Below are positions 8,473-16,385 of a DNA stretch of 64,000 nucleotides, piece after piece. The position numbers were made by a program, and so were the translations under genes. The notes beneath the pieces are model-generated. The model was not told the origin of the DNA and ran no database searches. It saw nothing but the letters and a program-made list of their open reading frames with translations. The first letter of the stretch is position 1, and each line of letters starts with the position of its first letter. The DNA is from Pseudomonas brenneri (GTDB lineage Bacteria > Pseudomonadota > Gammaproteobacteria > Pseudomonadales > Pseudomonadaceae), in NCBI RefSeq assembly GCF_007858285.1, contig NZ_VFIL01000001.1, positions 678,329 through 742,328 on the forward strand, written 5' to 3'.

Positions 8473-8545
8473 AGTCACCTCTCCTATTCCAGAGATAATC
8501 CACGGGTTGCCCGATCCACCATACTCCCGATCCAGGCAGCGTGGC

Positions 8546-9454
8546 CTACCGAACGTCGCTGATGCTGGCCAATTGCGTCATGTAGTACTGCACTTCCCCA
8601 TACAACCACTCGGAAAACACCCGCTGTTTGTTTTCCGAGCTTTCCCGAGGTGGCCAAACCAACCAATACGGGTAGGCATACGGCGCGCGGATGTCGCACA
8701 ACTGCACCAGTTCCCCGCGCACAATGGCGTCATGCACCAGGCTACGCCGCTCCAGGGCGATGCCCTGCCCCAGCCGGACCGCTTCCAGCACCAGGTTGGA
8801 GTCATTGGTGCACAGGCCTTTGCGTTCGGAGCTCATCTCAATACCTGCGGCCTGGCACCAGGGCTGCCAGGACTCATTGCTGTAGATGATCGGGCTGTGC
8901 ACGATTTGCTGCGGGGTTCGCGGCAATTGCCCGCCATTGAAATGCGGGGCGGCTACGACCACCATTTCGTCGTGGAACAACAGTTTGCGCTCCACCCCTT
9001 CCCAATCGCCCTTGCCCATACGGATGCCCACGTCCACCGACTCCTGGTGCAAGTTGGTGATCGCCAGGGTGGCTTGCAGGCGAATGCTGATATGCGGGTA
9101 GCGACGCTGGAAATCCGGCAGCCGTGGCAGCAACCACGAACGCGCGAATGAAGGCAGCACCGCCACCACCAGCTCATCGCGCTTGGGCTGGGCCTGGATC
9201 AGGCGCGTGGCATCGGCGATATCCCCCAGGGCCTGGCGGATCTGCAACGCATACAGCCGACCATCTTCGCTGATGCGCAAGCCACGCCCTTCACGCACGA
9301 ACAGCGTGAGGCCGACGATCGCTTCCAGCACCTTGATCTGCTGGCTGATGGCCGAGTGTGTGACATGCAGCTCTTTGGCCGCGAGAGTGACACTACCCAG
9401 CCTGGCGGTGGCCTCGAAACTGCGCAGGGAGGTCAAGGGAGGAAAGGCACTCAT
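8546..9454 (-). CDS. LysR-family transcriptional regulator (GcvA-like)
   Basis: A 302-residue LysR regulator. The winged helix at residues 1-65 reads PPLTSLRSFEATARLGSVTLAAKELHVTHSAISQQIK, the GcvA/AmpR-like subgroup. A periplasmic-binding-protein-like effector domain follows from about residue 90. It is transcribed away from a glutathione S-transferase gene at 9562, so it probably regulates that gene from the 107-base gap. Effector unknown. Confidence 0.92.
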   Translation of the reverse strand: MSAFPPLTSLRSFEATARLGSVTLAAKELHVTHSAISQQIKVLEAIVGLTLFVREGRGLRISEDGRLYALQIRQALGDIADATRLIQAQPKRDELVVAVLPSFARSWLLPRLPDFQRRYPHISIRLQATLAITNLHQESVDVGIRMGKGDWEGVERKLLFHDEMVVVAAPHFNGGQLPRTPQQIVHSPIIYSNESWQPWCQAAGIEMSSERKGLCTNDSNLVLEAVRLGQGIALERRSLVHDAIVRGELVQLCDIRAPYAYPYWLVWPPRESSENKQRVFSEWLYGEVQYYMTQLASISDVR

Positions 9455-9561
9455 GTAAGGCCGGCTAACCTTTTAAGGTAAAAAATATGGATATTTAAAG
9501 GAGTATCGCCGCTATAAAGTAATCCGTAATTAACAATCACACCATCGAGAATGGAGGCTTC

Positions 9562-10164
9562 ATGAAACTGGTTGGCATGCTGGACTCACCTTATGTGCGC
9601 CGCGTAGCGATTGCCCTGGAACTGTACGGCGTCGATTTCGAGCAGCAATCGCTGTCGGTCTTCAGCACATTCAAGGAGTTTTCCCGGATCAACCCGGTGG
9701 TCAAGGCTCCGACACTGGTGCTCGACGACGGGACGGTATTGATGGACTCCAGCCTGATCCTGGATTACTTCGAAGCCTTGGCGCCGGCCGATAAAAAGCT
9801 CTTGCCCCAAACCGCTGCGGCCCGTGCACGGGACCTGCAAGTAATCGGCCTGGCATTGGCCGCCTGCGACAAGAGCGTGCAGATTTACTACGAGCACAAC
9901 CTGCGACCAGCAGAGAAACTGCATGAGCCCTGGCTCGACCGGGTAACCGGGCAGTTGCTGGCGGCCTACTCAGGCCTGGAACAACTGCTGGCCAACCCTC
10001 AAGGCGAGTCATTGAGCCAAGCATCACTCAGCGTCGCGGTGGCCTGGTCCTTCTCCAGGTACGCCGTGCCCTCGGTCGTCAAGGCCGAAGACTTTCCCAA
10101 CCTACAGCGCCACGCCCGGCTGGCCGAGCAACACCCGGCGTTCGGCAAATACCCTATCGAATAG
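9562..10164 (+). CDS. glutathione S-transferase family protein
   Basis: A 200-residue protein with the N-terminal thioredoxin-like GST domain: MKLVGMLDSPYVRRVAIALELYGVDFE (catalytic Ser9 region), NPVVKAPTLVLDDGTVLMDSSLILDYFE with the cis-proline and glutathione-contacting acidic-Ser pair, then an all-helical C-terminal domain. It conjugates or reduces substrates with glutathione in the cytoplasm. GGAGG lies before the ATG. It is paired divergently with the LysR gene at 8546. Confidence 0.93.
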   Translation: MKLVGMLDSPYVRRVAIALELYGVDFEQQSLSVFSTFKEFSRINPVVKAPTLVLDDGTVLMDSSLILDYFEALAPADKKLLPQTAAARARDLQVIGLALAACDKSVQIYYEHNLRPAEKLHEPWLDRVTGQLLAAYSGLEQLLANPQGESLSQASLSVAVAWSFSRYAVPSVVKAEDFPNLQRHARLAEQHPAFGKYPIE

Positions 10165-10182
10165 GCAGCAACGCAACGCCGA

Positions 10183-10503
10183 TCATCGTCGCCCCCTGGC
10201 AAAGCCGTTGACCACGATATACAGCAGCGGCCCGACCGAGACGAACACCATTGTCAGCAACCAGTAAGGCATGACACTGGCCAGGGACTTGCCCTTGGCG
10301 CGTGCGTCACGGTACATCCACACACACGCCAGGGCTGCCATCAGGTACAGGTCAATCACCACCTGGGCGGTGTCTGGCCTGGATAACAGTTCAATGCCGA
10401 ACGCCAGCAGCGACTGCTCGGCCCAGAGCAAGGTGCCCAGGGTGTACAGCGAAAACGCCAACAGGCTGGCAAGGGCGATATAGGGTCTGTGCATGGGGTC
10501 CAC
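10183..10503 (-). CDS. DUF2834 small membrane protein
   Basis: A 106-residue inner-membrane protein with three hydrophobic segments, including MHRPYIALASLLAFSLYTLGTLLW at the N-terminus and VMPYWLLTMVFVSVGPLLYIVVNG near the C-terminus; VIDLYLMAALACVWMYRDAR is the conserved DUF2834 middle. It could start at 10503 or at the second ATG, 10494. Function unknown. It converges on the GST gene and diverges from the HTH regulator. Confidence 0.8.
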   Translation of the reverse strand: MDPMHRPYIALASLLAFSLYTLGTLLWAEQSLLAFGIELLSRPDTAQVVIDLYLMAALACVWMYRDARAKGKSLASVMPYWLLTMVFVSVGPLLYIVVNGFARGRR

Positions 10504-10606
10504 CGTGCAGGATTGGGCAAGCCGCAGATTAGTGATAACGTCGCCGCCATCTCAATGACCTGCGAGGTCATGGACGCCCCTCGACCCGCCCTGCCAGAGT
10601 CACCCC

Positions 10607-11410
10607 ATGAGCCGCCCACCTTTCCCCCGAGCCACTCCCGATACCGACGCCGGCACACAGCTGCGGCTATTGCGCCGCCAGGCCAAGCTGAGCCAACTGC
10701 AACTGGCGCTGATCAGTGGTATTTCCCAGCGCCACTTGAGCTGTATCGAAACCGGCCGCGCCAAGGCCAGCCCTGGCACGCTGCATAACCTGCTCAGCGC
10801 TCTCGATGTGCCGCTGGAGCACTGCAACAGCCTGTTCCTCGCCGCCGGCTATGCCCCACGCTACGAAGCCACGCCACTCGCCGCGCCGTCGATGGATGCC
10901 ATTCGGGACGCGATCAGCCATGTACTGAAGGCCAACAACCCGGCACCGGCCATCGTGCTGGGTAGTCACTGGGAAGTGCTTGCCGCCAACGCCAGCACCC
11001 AGGTCCTGTTTGATCTGGTGGGGTTGGCGCCAGACGCCGCGCAGGGTCTGAACCTGCTGACGACACTGCTGCAACCGGGGGGCTTGGGCGACTATTTGCT
11101 CAATGCCGAGGAAATCCGCAACCTGGCCTGGCAACGCGCCGCGCGTGAAGCGCTGGGCAATCCGACCCTGGCCACACTGTTGGAAAGCCTGCCGGTGCCC
11201 CAGGGCTCGACAGCACCGGCCAATGACCTGCCGCCGCTGGTGCTGACGCGCATCAACTCGCGCCAGGGCGAGCTGGACTTCATGTCCACCTTCACCACCT
11301 TCGGCATGCCCCAGGACATCACCGTCACTTCATTGCGGATCGAACATCTGATCCCGGCCAATCCCCATACCTGGCAAGTCATGACTGCGGCCTACGAACA
11401 GTCCCTGTAG
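10607..11410 (+). CDS. helix-turn-helix regulator with MmyB-like ligand domain
   Basis: A 267-residue protein. Residues 14-70 form a Cro/C1-type HTH (QLRLLRRQAKLSQLQLALISGISQRHLSCIETGRAKAS), and residues 105-265 a MmyB-type domain containing the ALVLG-like VLGSHWEVLAANAS and DFMSTFTTFGMPQDITVTSLRIEHLIPA segments. Such regulators often control neighbouring dehydrogenases; here none is adjacent. Its stop codon lies inside the left arm of a REPIN. Confidence 0.88.
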   Translation: MSRPPFPRATPDTDAGTQLRLLRRQAKLSQLQLALISGISQRHLSCIETGRAKASPGTLHNLLSALDVPLEHCNSLFLAAGYAPRYEATPLAAPSMDAIRDAISHVLKANNPAPAIVLGSHWEVLAANASTQVLFDLVGLAPDAAQGLNLLTTLLQPGGLGDYLLNAEEIRNLAWQRAAREALGNPTLATLLESLPVPQGSTAPANDLPPLVLTRINSRQGELDFMSTFTTFGMPQDITVTSLRIEHLIPANPHTWQVMTAAYEQSL

Positions 11411-11497
11411 GCGCTGGCTTGCCTGCGATGGCGGCCTGCCAGCCATCAGATGTAGTGACTGAACCACCGCTATCGCGGGCAAGCCCGCTCCCACAGG
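11405..11497. repeat. REPIN overlapping the end of the HTH gene
   Basis: The degraded left arm (CTGTAGGCGCTGGCTTGCC) and intact right arm (CGGGCAAGCCCGCTCCCACAG) face each other across about 55 bases. The TAG stop of the upstream gene is the TAG of the left arm. Confidence 0.8.
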
Positions 11498-11576
11498 GGA
11501 ATATCATCAGCCAGAAATTTTGGGTACATCACAGATCCCATATTTGGAACGGGCATAGCTGATAGATCACCAGCCG

Positions 11577-14414
11577 CTAGAACTTGGTCACCAGCCCCAT
11601 ACGCAACGTGCGTCCCGGCGCCGGCATGAAGCTCTGGGCCAGCGGGTCCAGGTAATAGCGGTCCGTCAGGTTCTGCAGCGACAGGTTAACGTTGGTGTGA
11701 TCCTGCCATTTGTAGTTGAGGAACAGATCAAACAGCGCCACCTCGCGGTAGACCAACTGCGGCGTGGTGGCGCCGGTTTGCCAGTTCTTGTCAGCCGTCA
11801 CGGTCGGGCCGGAGGTATAGGTCAAGCGCCCGCCCACGGTCAATGTCTGGTCAAAGAAGCGCAACCCCGTGGTCAGGTTGCCAGAGGCCCGTGGCGGGTT
11901 CTGGGTATTGGTGTATGAGCCCATGAAACTGCCCGGTGTGCAATTGGGCGTGGCGCTCAGGTCATTCCAGCGGGTACTGCTGGCCCGCAGGCGTGCGGCG
12001 AAAGCCGAGTCACAGGTTTCGGTCTTCAGATAGTAGGTCGCGGACAGGTCGGCAAACACCCGCCCGGCATCGTAGTTCGATTGCAGTTCCAGGCCGCTGG
12101 TCTTGAAGCTATCGGTATTGCTGAAGTTCATCAGGCCATTCTGGCCAGGGGTTGGGTCGTAATAGCGAGTGATGTAGTGCTTGATGCTGTTATTGAAGTA
12201 CGCCAGCTTGATCGCCGCCGAGTCGTTGTCGGCCAACAAGCCTTTTTGCATTGTGCTCGCGCCGACTTCCCAGTTACTGGAGCGCTCGGGTTTGAGCCCC
12301 TTGCCTGGCAGGGTCTGCAAAGTGCCCAGGCTGCTTTCGAACAACGAGGGCATGCGCAGGCCCTGGGTGTAAGAGGCATAGAGGAAGGTATCTGGCGCCA
12401 CTTCGAAATTGACGCCAAAGGCCGGAGAAAATGCACCGGCACTGTCACTTTGCTTCTTCGCGTACGTATAACCGGTGACCACTTCACCGACACTCGCGGG
12501 GAAGACTCGCGTACCCGTCCCGCCATAGTCGTTGTACGGTGTGCCTTCGAACGGATGGTTGGTGTTACTGAAGACAATCCCGTTGTTCAAGCGCGGGTCC
12601 GTGGCATCGGTGTATTGCCCGTTCTCGTCGGGGAACCACATCATGAAGTCGTAGCGTCCAGGCTTGATGACGTTCACATAGCGCGCCTCACGCTCCTCGC
12701 GTTGCGCGGTGGAATGCATCATATGGTCCTGGGTGCGGTAGTAGAGGTAGCGTCCGCCGCCCCACAGCGTCAGCTCATCGACCGGCTTGTACTCCAGCTT
12801 GCCGTTGAGGCTGAACTCTTGCCGGGAACCATCACGCAGGCCACGGTTGGCGTTGATATCGTGCTGGGTCGTGACCACGCCTTTTTGCGGACGCAGTTCC
12901 TCGACCTGGAACCCGCCACCCAGGTCCAACTTGAAATCGCCGTGATCGGTCACAAAGCGCGAGGTATTGGCCAGCTCACCGCCAATGCGCCGGTTGGCCT
13001 GGCGGGTCCAGTTACGGTCCGAACGATAGGCCTGGGATGCCGGGGCCATCACCGAGGTCAACTGGCTGGTTTTGGCATCGGTCATCCACAGGCTGGTCGT
13101 CAGGTCCACCAGCATGTTGCCTGTCGGCAAGTAGTGGTAACGGGCAGTATAGGTGTCGATCTCGGTACGGCCCCGAGGGTACTGATAAATGCCGCCCGTG
13201 CCGAAACGGAAGATGTCCGATGGCATGATCTCACCCATGCGCCCGTCGTAGCGGATGTAGCCGAAGTCGAACGTATGGTCGTCCGCAGGTCGCAGTGTGG
13301 TCTTGAGCAGGATCGATTCAGTCTCTGCCGAGCTGTTCAACACCTCCTCACCGGCGTTGTAGGTGGTGGCCACCGTGCTGTTTTCGCGACCATAGCGGTC
13401 ATAGGTGCGATAGCGATCCTGACCGTGCTTGCCGGAGAAATAGTTACCTTGGTTACGATGGGCATAGGCCGCCACCACATCAAACAGCTCATGGGTATAG
13501 GCAAACGCCGCACTGCCTGACTCGGCGTCGGAGCCAAACAGGCCACCACGGCTCTGATGCGGCTCGGCGTACAACTCCTGGGTCGCCGAATGACTGCTGC
13601 GCGAGGCCGGCGACACGCCGTTGTTCCACACATCGCCCTTCAAGCGCAGGCCCACGGTCTTGCCGTCACGCAGGATGTCATCCACACCCAGCGTGCGGAT
13701 CGCCACCTTGCCGCCGATGGCGCTGGAGTCCAGGCTCGGCCCCTTGTCGATGGACACATCGCTGATCAGGTCGGGGTCGATGTAGCTACGCTGCTGCGTG
13801 CCCGCATAGCCACGATAGACATCCAGCGCCTGTTGCGAGCCGTCGACCGTGACCGCGACCCGGCTTTGCCCCTGGATCCCGCGAATGTTCACATCCAGGC
13901 CACCGCCATTGCGGCTGTCACCGACCTGCACCCCTGGCAGGCCCTTGAGCAGGTCACCGGCGGAGATCACGCCAAAGCGCTGGACTTCTTCCGGGGCGAT
14001 ATACACAGCCGAACGTGGTGCCGAATAGACGGCTTTCTTATCGAGGTCATCGCCGATGACCTTCTGCGACGGCAACACCACTGCACTGGTTGCCGGATGC
14101 AACTCGAAGCTGCCGTCGGCCTGGCGCTGGAAACTCAGCCCGGTGCCCGCCAGCAACCGCGCAAGACCGGCTTCGGTGCTGAAATCCCCGCGCAGGCCAT
14201 TGCTGCGCTTGCCCGCCGTCAGCGTCGAGTTGCCCGCCATACTGATCCCCGCCTGCACGCCGAAACGCGAGAGCGCCTGGTCCAGGGGACCGGCGTCAAT
14301 ACTGTAGGGCTGGCGCTCGGCCTGGGCGAAAACCGCCGTGCTGTACAACGGTTGCAGGCTGAGTAACAACAGACCCAATGTGCGGGTGCGCAAGACACTT
14401 GCGGGAGAAATCAT
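11577..14414 (-). CDS. TonB-dependent receptor with STN signalling domain, haem/hemophore type (HasR-like)
   Basis: A 945-residue outer-membrane receptor. It has a signal peptide (about residues 1-31, ending AVFAQA), an STN domain (about 38-90) that signals to an anti-sigma factor, a plug with the DVNIRGIQGQSRVAVTVDGSQ segment and VYRGYAGTQQRSYIDPDLI that resembles HasR-type haem receptors, and a 22-strand barrel ending in F. It takes up an iron source, probably haem or haem-hemophore, using TonB energy. Anti-sigma and sigma genes lie just upstream in the same direction, the hasI-hasS-hasR order. No hemophore gene hasA follows it here. Haem as ligand is inferred from plug similarity. Confidence 0.85.
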   Translation of the reverse strand: MISPASVLRTRTLGLLLLSLQPLYSTAVFAQAERQPYSIDAGPLDQALSRFGVQAGISMAGNSTLTAGKRSNGLRGDFSTEAGLARLLAGTGLSFQRQADGSFELHPATSAVVLPSQKVIGDDLDKKAVYSAPRSAVYIAPEEVQRFGVISAGDLLKGLPGVQVGDSRNGGGLDVNIRGIQGQSRVAVTVDGSQQALDVYRGYAGTQQRSYIDPDLISDVSIDKGPSLDSSAIGGKVAIRTLGVDDILRDGKTVGLRLKGDVWNNGVSPASRSSHSATQELYAEPHQSRGGLFGSDAESGSAAFAYTHELFDVVAAYAHRNQGNYFSGKHGQDRYRTYDRYGRENSTVATTYNAGEEVLNSSAETESILLKTTLRPADDHTFDFGYIRYDGRMGEIMPSDIFRFGTGGIYQYPRGRTEIDTYTARYHYLPTGNMLVDLTTSLWMTDAKTSQLTSVMAPASQAYRSDRNWTRQANRRIGGELANTSRFVTDHGDFKLDLGGGFQVEELRPQKGVVTTQHDINANRGLRDGSRQEFSLNGKLEYKPVDELTLWGGGRYLYYRTQDHMMHSTAQREEREARYVNVIKPGRYDFMMWFPDENGQYTDATDPRLNNGIVFSNTNHPFEGTPYNDYGGTGTRVFPASVGEVVTGYTYAKKQSDSAGAFSPAFGVNFEVAPDTFLYASYTQGLRMPSLFESSLGTLQTLPGKGLKPERSSNWEVGASTMQKGLLADNDSAAIKLAYFNNSIKHYITRYYDPTPGQNGLMNFSNTDSFKTSGLELQSNYDAGRVFADLSATYYLKTETCDSAFAARLRASSTRWNDLSATPNCTPGSFMGSYTNTQNPPRASGNLTTGLRFFDQTLTVGGRLTYTSGPTVTADKNWQTGATTPQLVYREVALFDLFLNYKWQDHTNVNLSLQNLTDRYYLDPLAQSFMPAPGRTLRMGLVTKF

Positions 14415-14511
14415 GCAGGGCTCCTAGAGGTGAAGGCCCACCTGTTTCGGTGGGTTATTCCTAGAGGCCAAGCGAGGTTTGAAAAACTGCGGCGAGTACA
14501 CAAAAAAAGTT

Positions 14512-15477
14512 TCAGGCGGGCACCACTGTCACCCAATAGCGGGTGCGCCGTTCGATGCGCACCGGCAAGGCATGGGCCACCAACGCCAGTGCGGCATCGG
14601 TATCGTCCAGTTGAAAACTACCGGTCACGCGCAACGCCGCGACCTGCTCGCTGCATCGCAAGACGCCCGGACGATAACGGGAAAGCTCGGCCAGCAGCAC
14701 ATCCAGGCGCATGCGTTCGGCGGGCAGAATGCCGCGCAACCAGGCCTGCGCCAGAAACCCATCGGTTTGCCGTGGCGTGCCCACGCCGTGGCGGTCCACC
14801 TGGGTCTGCCACCCCGCCGCTACCGACACCGGTGACAGGCTGCGCGGCGAACTTACGTCGACCAGGCCACGCAATACAGTAATCCGCGTGCCCCGCTGAT
14901 CGTGACGCACCAGCAGATTGGCGTCCTGACTGCGCACCACCGCATCCGGCGTGAGCAGTTGCAGTGGGCGCGACTCGGCTCGCGCATCCAGCGCCACCTC
15001 GCCCTCGATCAACTGCACGCTGCGCAGGTGTGCGCTGAGTTCCAGGCTGACGGCACTGGCGGTGTTCAACCACAGCGAACAGCCATCGGCCAGCGTCCAC
15101 CGGCGGCGCTCGCCGGTCGCCGTGCGGTAAGTGGCAAAGGCTGCGCGCACCCGCGTCGAATCAGCGCCCTGCCAGGACAAACCGCCAAGCAGGCCCAACC
15201 CCAACAAACACTTGAGGACTTGCCGGCGCCGCGCCGGATCAACCCCGGCAGATTCCAACGCCCGCCGCGCGGTGACATCGGCCAGCAGGTTGGCCCCGGG
15301 CTGGAGCATCAGCGGCAAGCTGGCGACGCGTTGCCAGGCGTATTCGTGCTCGGCACGCGCCAGGCGCCACTGCTGCAACGCCTGGTGATCGGCCGGGCTC
15401 ATCGTTCCGGACTGAACCCTGACGATCCAATCAATGGCCCTCTCGCGGACTTTCGGCGCAACCACCGTGCCATTCAT
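14512..15477 (-). CDS. FecR-family anti-sigma factor (HasS-like)
   Basis: A 321-residue single-pass inner-membrane regulator. The N-terminal DUF4880 region (RAIDWIVRVQSGTMSPADHQALQQWRLA) binds the sigma factor; a hydrophobic segment lies near residues 87-100 (VLKCLLGLGLLGGLSW); the periplasmic FecR domain contains RRWTLADGCSLWLNTASAV and GEVALDARAE, with a C-terminal secretin/TonB-like part contacting the receptor's STN domain. It overlaps the sigma gene by 4 bases (ATGA) and precedes the receptor by 97 bases. Confidence 0.93.
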   Translation of the reverse strand: MNGTVVAPKVRERAIDWIVRVQSGTMSPADHQALQQWRLARAEHEYAWQRVASLPLMLQPGANLLADVTARRALESAGVDPARRRQVLKCLLGLGLLGGLSWQGADSTRVRAAFATYRTATGERRRWTLADGCSLWLNTASAVSLELSAHLRSVQLIEGEVALDARAESRPLQLLTPDAVVRSQDANLLVRHDQRGTRITVLRGLVDVSSPRSLSPVSVAAGWQTQVDRHGVGTPRQTDGFLAQAWLRGILPAERMRLDVLLAELSRYRPGVLRCSEQVAALRVTGSFQLDDTDAALALVAHALPVRIERRTRYWVTVVPA

Positions 15478-15980
15478 TCAAAACGGCTCGCGTAGCATAC
15501 GCTGAAGGCCTTGCCCATCGCCCGCTGCACCTGGGCCACACTCAAGCTCAACTGCGTGGCGATCTGCGGGTATGTCAGGCCATCGAGCTGGGACAAGAAG
15601 AAAATCTTGCGCACCTGCATCGACAACCCCACCAGCAGCACATCGAGCTGCAGCAGGGTTTCGATCATCAAGTAGCGCGTTTCGGGCGAGGGTTCCTCAC
15701 CTTCTGGACGCGCGGCGAGCGCCTCAAGGTAGGCCCGCTCAATGGCCTGACGACGCCAGCGATTGATCAGCAAGCCATTGGCGATCGTGGCCAGAAACGC
15801 CATGGGCTGGCGTAACTCACGCACGTCCTGCTGGGTGCGCAACACGCGGATAAACGTATCGTGCGCCAGGTCTTCGGCGTCGGCGCTATGCCCCAGCCGC
15901 CGATGCAACCAGCCGCGCAGCCAGTGGTGATGACGGGTGTAAAGTTGTTCGACGGGCGAGACGAGACTGTCGTCGTACAT
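15474..15980 (-). CDS. ECF sigma factor, FecI type (HasI-like)
   Basis: A 168-residue sigma-70 family factor with region 2 (HRRLGHSADAEDLAHDTFIRVL) and region 4 (LDGLTYPQIATQLSLSVAQVQRAMGKAF). It directs RNA polymerase to the receptor gene when the receptor signals that its ligand is bound. A near-consensus Fur box lies 17 bases before the start, so it should be expressed only when iron is scarce. Confidence 0.93.
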   Translation of the reverse strand: MYDDSLVSPVEQLYTRHHHWLRGWLHRRLGHSADAEDLAHDTFIRVLRTQQDVRELRQPMAFLATIANGLLINRWRRQAIERAYLEALAARPEGEEPSPETRYLMIETLLQLDVLLVGLSMQVRKIFFLSQLDGLTYPQIATQLSLSVAQVQRAMGKAFSVCYASRFE

Positions 15981-15996
15981 GTCAGGTCCAATGAGC

Positions 15997-16015
15997 GGTA
16001 ATGATAATACTTCTC
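15997..16015. promoter_or_regulatory. Fur box for the sigma/anti-sigma/receptor set
   Basis: GGTAATGATAATACTTCTC matches the 19-base Fur consensus at 15 positions. It lies immediately upstream of the FecI-type gene that starts at 15980, as expected for iron-repressed ECF genes. Confidence 0.75.
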
Positions 16016-16129
16016 ATTTTAGTGTCTGAACCTGAGACTTGTACAGCGCCTGCTGCTGCCCCTGCTGCATATGAGGTTTCGACCCACCCCTACCGCGAAC
16101 GGATGGCGGCTCTTTAATGGCAGTGTCTT

Positions 16130-16284
16130 AGGTCTGACAGAGCGATCAGACTTTATTAAAAGACCTGTATGACATACGCCGACTAGCACGTCGGGCAAAG
16201 TCATCACCATGATTCCTACTCTTTTATCTCAATCAACTCAAACGCCAACAGTCCTCAGCAGGTCAGCTTACTGCCTGCAGGCAG
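16130..16284. promoter_or_regulatory. intergenic region upstream of the LodA-like gene with inverted repeats
   Basis: The 405-base gap 15981-16385 holds no convincing gene. Besides the Fur box it contains GTCTGA/TCAGAC (16132-16137 and 16146-16151) and the competing pair AGGTCT/AGACCT (16130-16135 and 16161-16166), which could form alternative hairpins. It also holds a perfect 14-base palindrome CTGCCTGCAGGCAG at 16271-16284, about 100 bases before the LodA-like start, a candidate operator. Confidence 0.4.
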
Positions 16285-16385
16285 GATGGGCTTCTGAGTT
16301 ACACGACAAAATGCTGGCAGCAGGATTACCGATTTAACAGAAGTTTTGGTTACCCAAATTCAAGTAATAACTTGAGGACTGTAAT

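Noticed and set aside
12081..13520. 479-codon open frame opposite the haem-type receptor gene
   Set aside because: It is a shadow of the receptor in a GC-rich sequence, with no recognisable domain or ribosome site.
16019..16210. 63-codon open frame in the gap before the LodA-like gene
   Set aside because: No ribosome site, no recognisable feature, and basic composition suggestive of chance.
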